Shown: in pieces, positions 1-8,707 of the stretch | How positions within the stretch are numbered: position 1 is the stretch's first letter | Layout of the letters: each line of letters starts with the position of its first letter | NCBI RefSeq assembly: GCF_008930665.1 | Contig: NZ_PQMG01000006.1 | Coordinates: 108,082 to 172,081 of the forward strand | From: Corynebacterium sp. 74A | GTDB lineage: Bacteria > Actinomycetota > Actinomycetes > Mycobacteriales > Mycobacteriaceae | DNA length: 64,000 bases | Reading direction: 5' to 3' | The notes under the pieces: model-generated | Seen by the model: only the letters and a program-made list of their open reading frames with translations | What the model was told of the DNA's origin: nothing | Database searches by the model: none | Made by a program: the position numbers and the translations under genes

Positions 1-509
1 CCGCACACGCGGGGATGAGCCTTCCCACTCGGGCAGCGCCGGGTCGGGGTTGATGTTTTCCCCGCACACGCGGGGATGAGCCCTGGTGCCCTTCACCGAG
101 GCAAGAGCATTATCCGTTTTCCCCGCACACGCGGGGATGAGCCTTGCTAGATCCGAAACGGTCGATCCGCACCGAGGTTTTCCCCGCACACGCGGGGATG
201 AGCCCTGTGATTATCCGCACCGGCAGCAGGCCGGAGCGTTTTCCCCGCACACGCGGGGATGAGCCCTTTTTAAGCAGGTGATTCTCGGCATCTACCAGGT
301 TTTCCCCGCACACGCGGGGATGAGCCCCAAAAGTCCTCTTCGCTGAGCTCGGGGTCAAGGTTTTCCCCGCACACGCGGGGATGAGCCGAGGACTCGGCAG
401 TAGTCGACTACATTTTCCGCGTTTTCCCCGCACACGCGGGGATGAGCCGTCGGCTCCCTCGGTGAGCACCTGCACGGTGGCGTTTTCCCCGCACACGCGG
501 GGATGAGCC
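1..509 (+). CRISPR. Type I-E CRISPR array, right-hand end
   Basis: There are nine copies of a 28-nt repeat that starts GTTTTCCCCGCACACGCGGG and ends GATGAGCC. The first is cut by the window edge (only 21 nt, 1-21). The full copies start at 55, 116, 177, 238, 299, 360, 421 and 482, a strict 61-nt period. The eight spacers are all 33 nt and all different. The repeat contains the CCCCGC/GCGGGG hairpin and the length typical of the I-E (Cse/Cascade) class. All complete copies are identical. After the last repeat, 33 nt are followed by unrelated sequence, so 509 is one boundary of the array. By analogy with E. coli repeat orientation the leader and the cas genes would lie to the left, outside the window; that part is inference. 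Confidence 0.97.
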
Positions 510-1280
510 CACCATCTCGTGCGGCCTAGCTCCGCTTCCCAGTTATTTCTAAGGACTGCCACCCGTCGCGTATGCCGAGATAAAAGTGTGCGCTACGGGC
601 TGCGAGGTGTGCGTGGTGTCTATTGCGCGTTGCTGCGCGGTGTGGGGGTGGCCCTCAGCCTGCACTGCAGTGTCGCTGTTGGTTGAACTGGTTCCTGTGG
701 CACAGCCACCATTCAGTCAGGGGGGCCCTGGCTCTGGTATTTGATTACTGCGGGTGAACATCGTGTGGTGTGTGAATACAGGCCAGGATGAGAGCACTCA
801 AGCCAAGATTCCTAGACGCCCCACGATCACCTTCTATGCCCTCGGTGGTACTCATCGTGCCGTAGCCGCGGATAGGGCAATGTGGGCGTCGATCATTGGC
901 TTGTCCTAGTGTGCAGTACGTAGTGATGTTGCTCTCTAGCCACGGCGGGTGGCTCACCGAGAGGGTGAGTCAGCTGTAGGGATTAGTGATACTCATCGTG
1001 TGTATCGATCGCACAGGCGCCCCAAAGACACCACTTCAGAGCACGCTCTAAGACAGCCGCCACCTCAGCCTGCAGCAGTCCCAACCACAGATGGAATGCG
1101 TCGGTGGTGTCGCGGGAGGAGAGCGATCAACACAAAGCCCTGATGGCATAGTGCGCGTGGGCATCGCCGAGATCAGCCCCGCGAGCGAGAAAAGAAGTGA
1201 CGAATAAAAAGCGATCGTCTTCTATATCGCATCGCCCCTGTGAATCCCCATGCTGTCCCCGCCCCCGATACGGTGGGGTT
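510..1280. other. Non-coding stretch after the CRISPR array
   Basis: About 770 bases follow the last repeat. The first 33 nt (510-542) have the length of a spacer but no repeat follows, so they are either a trailer or a spacer whose distal repeat was lost. The short open frames here have no recognisable domain, ribosome site or biased composition. No tRNA, terminator or mobile element was seen. Confidence 0.6.
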
Positions 1281-1793
1281 ATGACACGAGACGAAATCCT
1301 TATCGAGTTCATCACCCGCGCCCACGACAGCCTCGAGTCCCTCGGCGAGGTCGATGCCGCCACCGCCTCCCGTTCGCCGGGCGGGCACCCCAACTCGCTG
1401 ACGTGGCTGTTGTGGCACACCGGCCGGATGCTGGATATTCAGCTATCCGAGCTCAGCGGCCAGCCCCAGCTGTGGCACACCCTAGAGCTGCGGCGGCAGC
1501 TGGGTCTTGGTGAGCTCGGCGATGGTATGGGCTATGGACATAGCGATGATGAAGCCCGCGCCATCCAGGTGCATCGGGCAGAGGATGTGCGCGGGCTGAT
1601 GAGTTATGTGCACGCCTGTCTCGATGACGTGCAGTGTTATGCGCTGTCGGGGCCGGATCTCGACGAGGTGATTGATACCAGTTTCACTCCGCCGGTCACC
1701 CGCGGGGCGCGGATCGTATCGCTTATCGACGATGCCATCCAGCACCTCGCGCAAGCGCACTATGCAGCGCGCATTCTGGGTAGCCGGGCCTAG
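1281..1793 (+). CDS. DinB-family (DUF664-like) protein
   Basis: A 170-residue protein of the DinB/YfiT-like four-helix-bundle superfamily. The N-terminal half has the typical pattern: an acidic helix, then PNSLTWLLWHTGRMLDIQL, where the WHTGR histidine is the kind of residue that binds metal in this fold. A later helix ends ...AQAHYAARILG, which supplies another candidate metal-binding His. Actinobacterial members include mycothiol-dependent transferases and many proteins of unknown activity, and nothing here fixes the substrate. The ATG at 1281 is chosen over an upstream in-frame start because the homologous helix begins directly after it. The gene converges on the secreted hydrolase at 1803, with 9 bases between the stops. 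Confidence 0.75.
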   Translation: MTRDEILIEFITRAHDSLESLGEVDAATASRSPGGHPNSLTWLLWHTGRMLDIQLSELSGQPQLWHTLELRRQLGLGELGDGMGYGHSDDEARAIQVHRAEDVRGLMSYVHACLDDVQCYALSGPDLDEVIDTSFTPPVTRGARIVSLIDDAIQHLAQAHYAARILGSRA

Positions 1794-1802
1794 CGGGGCG
1801 GC

Positions 1803-3416
1803 TTAGCGGAAGTACGCCGAAACCGCCGGAGCTACGTGGGCGGCGTGGTTGATGAGCACGCCGTGGCTATAGCCGCTGAGGGTGATCAGCTCACCGCCCA
1901 TGGCTTCCTTCATGCTGGGCGCGCCGTGCGGGCCTACCGCGGAGTCCTTGGAATAGCCCAAATTCAGTGGCGCCGTTTTCAGCTTCTCGCCGTTGAGCGG
2001 GCGGGCGGGGGCCACGGGCTCGGGCCAGCCGAGGCAGTGCTGGCCGCTGCCTAGGAGATCACCATTGAGGTCGATGAAGTCACCGCCGGTGAAGGTGGTC
2101 TCCCAGAAGGGTGCAATCAGGCTCGGGTCGGGGGCCGTGGTGTTCTCATTACAGACGATGGCGCGGTCCACGTTTTGCATGGTGATCGCCTGCAACTGCA
2201 TCGCCTCCTGCTCCTCCGGGGTGGGCTGTGCGGTGGCCTCGCCGAGGTCGAGCTCTAGCGGTGTGGCGGGGGTGTGCTCGGCGGAGCGGGAGAGTGCCTC
2301 GGCAAGCTCTGGCCATGCCTGCTCGGAGTACATGGCGAGGTTGATCGGACCCACCGATTGGGCGATCTTCATTGCGGCGGTGAAATCCCCAGTGTTGGAG
2401 ATGGCATCGGCGAAGGTCTCGCCGCGCCATTGGGTCCAGTCATAGAGGTTGAGCAGCAGCAGGGCCATGTCTTCGATCTGCTCGTTGCCGGCGGCGGCGG
2501 AGGCGAGGGCGTCGAGAGCCACTGAGCCGCTGGCGCCGAGATCCGCTGCCTCGGCCTCGCGGGGTTTCAGGGCGGGGGTCACGCCGAGGTTATCGCGGAT
2601 CACGCGGCTGAAGTTCTGGTACACCTCGCGGGAGGTCGTGCCTAGGTGATAGGTGTCATCATTGTCTGCGGTCCAGCTGAAGAAGGCGGAGATGGCTTCT
2701 TGGCGGACGGCCTTGCGGTTGGCGCCGAGGGCGAACCAGCGATCCTGCGGGGCGACGCTGGAGTCCAGCAGGAACTTATTGACCCGCTCCGGGTACATGG
2801 TGGCGTAGGTGCTCATTAGCGAGCCGCCATAGGAGACGCCGTAGAGGTTGAGCTGTTCCTCGCCGAGGGCGAGGCGGGCGCGCTCGAGATCCCGAGCGGT
2901 GTTATCGGTGGTGATGGTGCGGGTATAGCCGGGTTGGGTCTGCTCGCACATCTGGAAGGTGGTGCCGGGCAGTGCGATCGGCGGGATATTCTCGCTGCTA
3001 CAGGTCAGCGGGGTGCCGTAGCTGAGTCCGCGCGGCTCCACAGCGATGAGGTCATAGGCGGCGCGGACATCGTCGGGCAGCTGCACCTTCTGACTCACGC
3101 CGTCCTTGGGGGTGGTATCGGCAAACATGCCGAGGGCATCGCCGCCGGGACCGCCCGGGTTGCCGGCGATCACGCCCTTGCGCTCGCCCGTGGCGGGCAG
3201 CTTGCTCATGGTCAATTCGATGTTGCCGGCGCCTGGGTCGGAGTAGTCCTTCGGCACGGAGAAGGTGGCGCACACCGCTCGCTCTGCGGTACCGCTGCCG
3301 GTGGGGCAGGGGCCCCATTCCAGCCCCTCATCAGCCTGCGCTGCGGGGATGGTGATCCCGCCGAGCAGGAGGGAGGCGCCAAGGCACGCGCTCAGTGCGG
3401 TTGGAAGCTTTTTCAT
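1803..3416 (-). CDS. Secreted alpha/beta hydrolase, tripeptidyl-aminopeptidase-like
   Basis: A 537-residue exported hydrolase. Residues 1-28 form a signal peptide (KK, a hydrophobic stretch, then a cleavage site like PAAQA). The oxyanion segment GNPGGPGG, the nucleophile elbow GVSYGGS (Ser195) and a C-terminal GYSHGVL (His518) match the SlpD/Tap family of secreted Streptomyces tripeptidyl aminopeptidases, which have a TAP-like C-terminal domain. Likely role: cleavage of peptides or ester/amide substrates outside the membrane. Corynebacteria carry several such paralogs and the substrate cannot be deduced. It is divergent from amn; the 141-bp gap must hold both promoters. Four Cys pairs (for example CPTG...VCAT, TCSS...MCEQ) suit an extracytoplasmic, disulfide-bonded protein. 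Confidence 0.85.
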   Translation of the reverse strand: MKKLPTALSACLGASLLLGGITIPAAQADEGLEWGPCPTGSGTAERAVCATFSVPKDYSDPGAGNIELTMSKLPATGERKGVIAGNPGGPGGDALGMFADTTPKDGVSQKVQLPDDVRAAYDLIAVEPRGLSYGTPLTCSSENIPPIALPGTTFQMCEQTQPGYTRTITTDNTARDLERARLALGEEQLNLYGVSYGGSLMSTYATMYPERVNKFLLDSSVAPQDRWFALGANRKAVRQEAISAFFSWTADNDDTYHLGTTSREVYQNFSRVIRDNLGVTPALKPREAEAADLGASGSVALDALASAAAGNEQIEDMALLLLNLYDWTQWRGETFADAISNTGDFTAAMKIAQSVGPINLAMYSEQAWPELAEALSRSAEHTPATPLELDLGEATAQPTPEEQEAMQLQAITMQNVDRAIVCNENTTAPDPSLIAPFWETTFTGGDFIDLNGDLLGSGQHCLGWPEPVAPARPLNGEKLKTAPLNLGYSKDSAVGPHGAPSMKEAMGGELITLSGYSHGVLINHAAHVAPAVSAYFR

Positions 3417-3557
3417 GAAAACCGTCTGTCCCTTTCTTACTGGTCATCACGCGATTCGCGGGGAATCGCAGCTCTAATCCGCAAGTCCTGCAGAAATATG
3501 TGTACACGGTAGTGTGGGCCCTAGCTTATAGGAGTCTGAAGTTAAGGAGCGCGCATT

Positions 3558-5042
3558 ATGGCCAACACCGATGGCGAGACCATCACCCCTTCAGAGTCAG
3601 AGGCAGAGGGAATTGGCGGCTATCGGGTGTGTGCCTCCGCCGAGGAGGCGGTGCAGCGCTTGTGCGAGCTTTACGACGCCTCCACGCGGCTCGCTGCGCG
3701 GGTGATCGATTCAGCCCAGTGGGCGGAGTATGAGAATGTGCGCTATCCGCGATTGGTGATCGACGTCCACAGCTGGCGCCCCATCGATCGCGCCCAGCCC
3801 TTCGGTTATGTGGATGCGGCTGGGCGCTATTGCGCCAGCGTGTCTCGGCCGCGGGTGATGGGCCGCTACTTCACCGAGATGATTGAACGCTTGGTCAGTA
3901 ATTATCCCTGCACTATTCACGTGGGCTATTCCCGCGAGCAGATTCCGCCGGAATATATCGATGGGCTGGATCGTTCCGAGAAACTGCAGGAGGCGCTCCA
4001 GCTCGGGGTGCGGCTGCCGCGCCCCAGCTTGGACTTTGTCGATGATGGCATTATCGACGCCAAGTGGGATGTCTTCCACCAGCAGGGAAATGATGAGCGC
4101 CCCCTGTTTCACTTCTCTCCGCAGCGCTTCGATATCGCGATTAAGCGCATCGAGCACTACACCGGCATCCCTATCGAAGGGGTGCAAAACTTTATTCTTT
4201 TCAGTAACTACGCCATGCATACTCGGGAGTTCGTGGCTTATGCCCTGTATGAGCTGGCGCGGGAGGAGTCGCGTTATACCGAGCTGTGGCTACCCGATGG
4301 TACGCGGGTATCGCGCGAGGAGGCGGCGTCGATAAGCATCGAGGATCTCTCCTTAGAGAGCCACTATCAGATGCCGCGCTATGACCTCATTGCGCCCAAT
4401 GACGATGGATTGACAATGGTCAATATCGGGGTGGGGCCGTCGAATGCAAAAACGGCCACGGATTGTTTGGCGGTGTTGCGCCCGGAGATGTGGGTGATGA
4501 TCGGCCATTGCGCGGGACTCGATGGGCGTATGCGCATCGGCGATCTCATTTTGGGTAATGCCTATGAGCGGCGCGACCATATTCTGGATGATCGTATCCC
4601 GCTGTCCACGCCGATTCCCGCGGTGCCTGAGGTGCAGCGGGCGCTGGAACGCGCGGTGCGCGATATCTATGGCGAGGACAAAAACATGATGCGCACCGGC
4701 ACGGTGCTCTCCACCGATGACCGCAACTGGGAGTGGCATACCCCCACCACCTTGTGGGAGATGTTCCGCGGCTCCACCGCGGTGGCGGTGGATATGGAAT
4801 CCTCGGCGCTGGCCACCAATGGCTACCGCTATCGCATCCCCTATGGCACGCTGCTCTCGGTCTCGGATCTGCCGCTGCATGCGGTGCCCAAGCTGCCCAG
4901 CGGGGCGCAGGCCTTCTACTCCTCCTCGAAGGAGGCGCACGTGATGTGTGCGGTGCGGGCCGTGGAATCCCTCGCGCAGGATAAGAGCCGACTCCGCACC
5001 CGAAAGCTGCGCCGCACCATCGGCGAGGTGCCCTTCCGCTAA
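3558..5042 (+). CDS. amn: AMP nucleosidase
   Basis: A 494-residue cytoplasmic enzyme that hydrolyses AMP to adenine and ribose 5-phosphate, adjusting the adenylate pool. The N-terminal AMN_N regulatory domain covers roughly residues 20-190. The C-terminal nucleoside-phosphorylase fold runs from about residue 275, with the substrate-site strand MVNIGVGPSNAKTATD, then MIGHCAGL, and later AVDMESSALATNGY, whose DMES motif binds ribose in this superfamily. The length matches E. coli Amn and corynebacterial orthologs. A good ribosome site (AAGGAG) lies about 9 bases before the ATG. A copy of the repeated 16-mer lies inside the gene in reverse orientation (4322-4337). Convergent with the monooxygenase-hydrolase gene at 5068. 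Confidence 0.95.
   Translation: MANTDGETITPSESEAEGIGGYRVCASAEEAVQRLCELYDASTRLAARVIDSAQWAEYENVRYPRLVIDVHSWRPIDRAQPFGYVDAAGRYCASVSRPRVMGRYFTEMIERLVSNYPCTIHVGYSREQIPPEYIDGLDRSEKLQEALQLGVRLPRPSLDFVDDGIIDAKWDVFHQQGNDERPLFHFSPQRFDIAIKRIEHYTGIPIEGVQNFILFSNYAMHTREFVAYALYELAREESRYTELWLPDGTRVSREEAASISIEDLSLESHYQMPRYDLIAPNDDGLTMVNIGVGPSNAKTATDCLAVLRPEMWVMIGHCAGLDGRMRIGDLILGNAYERRDHILDDRIPLSTPIPAVPEVQRALERAVRDIYGEDKNMMRTGTVLSTDDRNWEWHTPTTLWEMFRGSTAVAVDMESSALATNGYRYRIPYGTLLSVSDLPLHAVPKLPSGAQAFYSSSKEAHVMCAVRAVESLAQDKSRLRTRKLRRTIGEVPFR
4322..4337 (-). repeat. Copy of dispersed motif GCTTATCGACGCCGCC
   Basis: Exact match to the 16-mer also found at 14941 and 32851, here inside amn and on the minus strand. 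See the finding on this dispersed motif. Confidence 0.8.
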
Positions 5043-5044
5043 CA

Positions 5045-5058
5045 GCGGCGGCCGCCGC
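5045..5058. terminator. GC palindrome between convergent genes
   Basis: GCGGCGGCCGCCGC is a perfect 14-nt palindrome in the 25-bp gap between amn and the convergent gene at 5068. It could act as a weak bidirectional terminator, but there is no T-run on either side and almost no loop. Confidence 0.3.
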
Positions 5059-5067
5059 AGCAAAGAG

Positions 5068-7485
5068 CTACGGGGTAGAAAGCTGCCGGGTGAGGGCGCG
5101 CAGAGCGGCGGCGGTGGCCGCCGGTTGCTCATTCATCACCATGTGCCCACAGCCGGGCAGTACCGTCACCTGCGGATCGGCGTGTAGCGCACGAAGGTTA
5201 TCCAGCTGCCCGATGCCGAGCACCGCATCCTCGCTGCCCCAGACGGCGCCCACGGGGATAGCGTGGGCGCGGCAGCTGCGGGCACACTGCCGCGCCGCCG
5301 CCATGCGCTGCGGCGCTGGAGTACCCACCAGCGCCTGGGAAATGCCGGCGAAGGTCTCCGCCCGGTCCTCATGCTGCGCCCAGCGCAGAGACAGCGCCCG
5401 CTGCTCTTCGGTGATGCTTGCTGGATCGTGCACGGCCACATTATCTGCGGCGGCCACCACCCGCGGATGCGCTATCGCCATGAGGCGCTGACCCAGCACC
5501 GGCACGGCCGCGGCCTTGACTACTGGGGTGATCTCGGTGGAAAAGCCCGACGGCGCGAGCAGCAGCAGCCCAGCACAGTGCGCCGGGCGGTCGGTGAGCA
5601 TGCGCTGCACCAGCGCCCCGCCCAAGGAATGGCCCACGAGCACCACTGGCCGCTCGCTGCCGAGCAGCTCATCCACTGCTTCCCAGAGCGTCTCCACCAT
5701 GAGCGTCAGGGTGTTCTCTGGGCGCAGGGCAGGGGTGGCACCGAAGCCGGGAATGTCTAGGCTGAGGATCTCGAGCTCCGGCGCGTTCGCGTCCTGCGGG
5801 CGGATGCGCTGCAGCTCGCGGGTGAGGGTGTCGAAGTCTTCGAGGCCCCGGCCAATGCCGTGGATGCACACCACCGGCAGGCTCTCGGCTGTGGCAGGGA
5901 TGTGGCGATAGCGCAGCGGACCATGGGAGGTGTGCAGCATCTGTGGTGCGGGCAGCTCTGATGCCGGCGGCTGCTGCGCTGGGTCCGTGGACTCATCGGG
6001 TGTTGCGGCAGGATCGGCTGCGGCGGCAGCGCCTGGGGCGGCAATGGCGGGGGCGAAGGCCATATCCGTGGTGGGATCAGTGCGGCGGAAATCGCGCACT
6101 TCCCGCAGATAATCATTGCGCAGGGTCCACGGTGCGGTGTCGGTGACGGCGGGGAATTGGGCGATCCCGCGCTCCACATAGTTGCTCTGCAGGTCAATGA
6201 TGCGGCTGCGGGGCCCAGCCGGCGGGGTCGTGGGGCAGAAGGAGCCGAGGCCGTGCTGGCGCAGATGGGTGATCATGCGGGCCAGATAGCGGCCCACCAG
6301 CTCGGCCCGGAGAGTGAAGGAATCATTCACATAGCCCAGGGTGAAGCTGAAGTTGGGGACCCCATCCAGGCACATGCCGCGCCAGGCGGTTTTCTCGCCG
6401 GGATGAACCGGCGCACCGTCCACGGAGAGCTCGATATCGCCCAAAGCCTTGAGCTGCAGTCCGGTGGCCTTAATCAGCACATCGGCCTCCACGGCCGTGC
6501 CATCGCTGGTGTGGATGTGGTGGGCGCTGAGGGTATCGATGGTGTCGGTGACCACGGTGATATCGCCGGCGGCGATGGCGTGGAAGAGATCGCCATCGGG
6601 CACACGGCACACCCGCTGGGTCCACAGGGGATAGGAGGCCTCGAAGTGCTGGGAGTGCAGTTCTTCACCAATGATGGCGCGGCGGTGCGAGGCGAGCGTG
6701 CGCGTGACCGCATCCTCTGCGAACTGGGAGGCCTTGAGGGTGAGCGCCTGGGTGCCGATCGCACGCCAGCGATCGAGGGCATCCACGCCCCGCTGCGGCA
6801 ATACCGAGCGCAGCGGCTGGAGGGGAGTGGAGTTAGGCATGACGGCGGCGTGATTCACGGTGCGCTGGATCATCGTCACGTGGCGTGCCGTGGCAGCGAG
6901 TTCCGGGGCGAGCGTGACGGCTGTCGCGCCGGAGCCGACGATGGCCACCGCGGCATCGTTGAGGTCGAGATCCTCCGGCCAGAACTGGGGATCAACGATG
7001 GTGCCCGCGAAGTTTTCCTCACCGGGAAGAGTGGGTTGGTGGGAGTGGGCGTGATCGTAATACCCCACCGCGGCGTGCAGGAACTGCGCGTTGAGCTGGT
7101 GTTCCTCGCCGGTGGCGGTATCCACATAGCGCAGCTGCCAGCGCTGGGTGGTGCTGTCATAGGCCGCCTCGCGCACCTGGGCGCCGAAGCGCATTCCGGA
7201 GGCGAGCCCGTGGCGCTGGGCCGTGTGTCGCAGATAGTGCAGAATCTCCTCGCCGGTGCCCAAAGGCCGGCTGCCCGTCCAGGACTCGAAGGAAAAGCAG
7301 TAGCTATCGATATCGGAATCACTGCGCAGTCCGGGGTAGGAGAAGGTGTGCCACGTGCCTCCGAGATCCTCCTTGGCATCGAGGATCACCCAGCTCAACC
7401 CAGGGATCTGGGAGAGATAGTAGGCGGTGGCGATGCCGGAGATTCCGGCACCGATGATGGCTACGTCTACCTGTTGCTGAGACAC
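5068..7485 (-). CDS. Baeyer-Villiger monooxygenase fused to alpha/beta hydrolase
   Basis: An 805-residue two-enzyme fusion. Residues 1-480 are a flavin monooxygenase close to mycobacterial EthA: FAD site GAGISG (12-17), GGTWHTFSYPGLRSDSD, the second Rossmann GSGATAVTL, and the Baeyer-Villiger fingerprint region FAGTIVDPQFWPEDLD. In the fingerprint, Asp sits where the usual His is (EthA has HPQHWPEDLD). An Ala/Pro-rich linker (about 480-515) leads to a complete alpha/beta hydrolase (516-805) with oxyanion strand VCIHGIG, nucleophile GHSLGG (Ser620) and a final GCGHMVMNEQP with the catalytic His. Inferred activity: oxidise a ketone to an ester or lactone with NADPH and O2, then hydrolyse it in the same polypeptide. 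An AGGAG ribosome site precedes the ATG. The two halves stay in one frame with no stop, so this is a true fusion. Confidence 0.88.
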   Translation of the reverse strand: MSQQQVDVAIIGAGISGIATAYYLSQIPGLSWVILDAKEDLGGTWHTFSYPGLRSDSDIDSYCFSFESWTGSRPLGTGEEILHYLRHTAQRHGLASGMRFGAQVREAAYDSTTQRWQLRYVDTATGEEHQLNAQFLHAAVGYYDHAHSHQPTLPGEENFAGTIVDPQFWPEDLDLNDAAVAIVGSGATAVTLAPELAATARHVTMIQRTVNHAAVMPNSTPLQPLRSVLPQRGVDALDRWRAIGTQALTLKASQFAEDAVTRTLASHRRAIIGEELHSQHFEASYPLWTQRVCRVPDGDLFHAIAAGDITVVTDTIDTLSAHHIHTSDGTAVEADVLIKATGLQLKALGDIELSVDGAPVHPGEKTAWRGMCLDGVPNFSFTLGYVNDSFTLRAELVGRYLARMITHLRQHGLGSFCPTTPPAGPRSRIIDLQSNYVERGIAQFPAVTDTAPWTLRNDYLREVRDFRRTDPTTDMAFAPAIAAPGAAAAADPAATPDESTDPAQQPPASELPAPQMLHTSHGPLRYRHIPATAESLPVVCIHGIGRGLEDFDTLTRELQRIRPQDANAPELEILSLDIPGFGATPALRPENTLTLMVETLWEAVDELLGSERPVVLVGHSLGGALVQRMLTDRPAHCAGLLLLAPSGFSTEITPVVKAAAVPVLGQRLMAIAHPRVVAAADNVAVHDPASITEEQRALSLRWAQHEDRAETFAGISQALVGTPAPQRMAAARQCARSCRAHAIPVGAVWGSEDAVLGIGQLDNLRALHADPQVTVLPGCGHMVMNEQPAATAAALRALTRQLSTP

Positions 7486-7672
7486 GTTTCTCCTGCGTGT
7501 TCGGGGCCCTAGGGCGCGAATAGATGAAGCGATCCGCGATGGATCTACCGAATATCTTAAACAGCATTCAATTGTGGCGTCTGCGGTTCTGGGTGAGCGC
7601 GGCGATCGCCGCCTGTTGCCTCAGTGGCGCTGGGAGGCCGCGCGCGGGGTGTGCGTGGGCGGGGTGCCGTAA

Positions 7673-7700
7673 TTGACGCCCATTAGTGGGGTTATATGTA
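7673..7700 (+). promoter_or_regulatory. Possible promoter for the 7.7-8.0 kb RNA
   Basis: TTGACG (7673-7678) lies 16 bases before TATGTA (7695-7700) in an AT-rich stretch. It points towards the structured region and terminator downstream. Matched by eye only; alternative -10 hexamers overlap. Confidence 0.3.
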
Positions 7701-7706
7701 TTAATA

Positions 7707-8024
7707 AAATCCCCCAAATAAGAAAGAGATTAAGCAATTAGTAAAACAAAATAAGAGAGTGAGACCTCCGACAATACCCCCGAAAAGGGGCTCTGTGTAA
7801 CGTTTTCGTCCCTGCTATATTGACGGAGGCGTAACGAGCTGGCAAAGTCTTTTTTAGCCGTTGAGGTAGACGGTCACCCGCCCAGCAAGGCAGGCCTTTT
7901 TCAAGGTCAGCGTATGTTGTGGCGGAAGTTATGTCGTCCATTGGGGTGGGTGCCCCACGGATGAAATTAAAGGGATTCGGTACTCGTTTTGAGGGAATGC
8001 GGGTACCGAATCCTTTTTGTTTTT
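7707..8024 (+). ncRNA. Candidate structured non-coding RNA or luxS leader
   Basis: About 320 bases with no credible gene contain ordered RNA-like structure and end in a strong intrinsic terminator. Arms 7765-7776 (CCTCCGACAATA) and 7818-7829 (TATTGACGGAGG) pair with one mismatch. They enclose a CCCC-GAAAA-GGGG hairpin (7778-7790). A TGGGG/CCCCA hairpin follows at 7942-7957. The nearest plus-strand gene downstream is luxS, 187 bases beyond the terminator, and no plus-strand gene lies upstream. It is therefore either a free small RNA or an attenuated leader. It does not match the conserved cores of RNase P, SRP, tmRNA or T-box RNAs as I know them. Confidence 0.45.
7973..8024 (+). terminator. 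Strong intrinsic terminator with no upstream gene
   Basis: GGATTCGGTAC (7973-7983) and GTACCGAATCC (8003-8013) form a perfect 11-bp stem, followed at once by TTTTTGTTTTT. The orientation is plus-strand, where no coding gene precedes it. Confidence 0.85.
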
Positions 8025-8150
8025 GCCCATTGACGCACATCAATGGCGAATGAAATAGGGATTATTCTTCTGGCCGCCTCGAATGACAGCACACGGAAAG
8101 AGAGGGCTGACGCGCTGAGGCGTGGCCGGTGGAGATACGGGGGCAGGTGA

Positions 8151-8162
8151 GCGTCGATAAGC
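8151..8162 (-). repeat. Copy of dispersed motif GCTTATCGACGC
   Basis: Exact 12-mer on the minus strand, 48 bases upstream of luxS, between the terminator and the luxS start. Confidence 0.75.
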
Positions 8163-8210
8163 GTGTGCCCTATGCCACTAGACAGGGTGGTCTACGGTAG
8201 GCTGGTGTGC

Positions 8211-8684
8211 ATGACTGATCGTATGAACGTGGAATCCTTCAACCTCGACCACACCAAGGTGGCCGCGCCCTATGTGCGGATCGCTGATCGCAAGGAGCTG
8301 CCCGGCGGCGATGTGCTGATCAAATATGATGTGCGTTTTAGCCAGCCCAATAAGGGCCATTTGGAGATGCCGGCAATCCACTCGATTGAGCATCTCACCG
8401 CCGAGCACATGCGCAATCACACCGATAAGCTCATCGATTTTTCCCCCATGGGCTGCCAGACCGGCTTCTATGCCCTCATGCTCGGCGTGGAGCCCGAGGA
8501 GTTTTATCAGCTGCTCGAAAAGACCCTGCAGGACATCCTCGATGCCACCGAGGTACCGGCCGCAAACGAAGTGCAGTGCGGGTGGGGCGCTAATCACTCT
8601 CTCGGCGACGCACAGCAGGCCGTGCGCGGCTTCCTCGAGCACCGTTCCGAGTGGGAGACCGTGGACGCCTCAGCGGGCTCATAG
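8211..8684 (+). CDS. luxS: S-ribosylhomocysteine lyase LuxS
   Basis: A 157-residue enzyme that splits S-ribosylhomocysteine into homocysteine and the AI-2 precursor DPD, in the activated methyl cycle. The metal site is complete: HSIEH (His57, His61) and Cys123 in VQCGWG. The catalytic Cys82 is in MGCQTGFY, and Glu60 is the general base. The length is normal for LuxS. The ATG at 8211 is preferred over an in-frame start 48 bases upstream because the conserved N-terminus ([12 protein letters not shown]) follows it directly. The carbonic-anhydrase-like gene begins 23 bases after the stop and may be co-transcribed. A possible attenuated leader lies upstream. Confidence 0.96.
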   Translation: MTDRMNVESFNLDHTKVAAPYVRIADRKELPGGDVLIKYDVRFSQPNKGHLEMPAIHSIEHLTAEHMRNHTDKLIDFSPMGCQTGFYALMLGVEPEEFYQLLEKTLQDILDATEVPAANEVQCGWGANHSLGDAQQAVRGFLEHRSEWETVDASAGS

Positions 8685-8707
8685 CGCGCTCTGGCTAGCA
8701 TGAACTC

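Noticed and set aside
110..562. A 150-codon minus-strand open frame across the CRISPR array
   Set aside because: It is made of the repeat read in three frames (61-nt period), with no ribosome site; an artefact of the array.
7940..8024. Possible T-box riboswitch because of GGGTGGGTGCC before the terminator
   Set aside because: The conserved T-box core is not matched, it does not overlap the terminator stem, and luxS is not a typical T-box target.
7738..8043. A 101-codon minus-strand frame in the candidate RNA region
   Set aside because: It ends in a low-complexity tail and spans the terminator and stem structures; RNA structure explains the region better.
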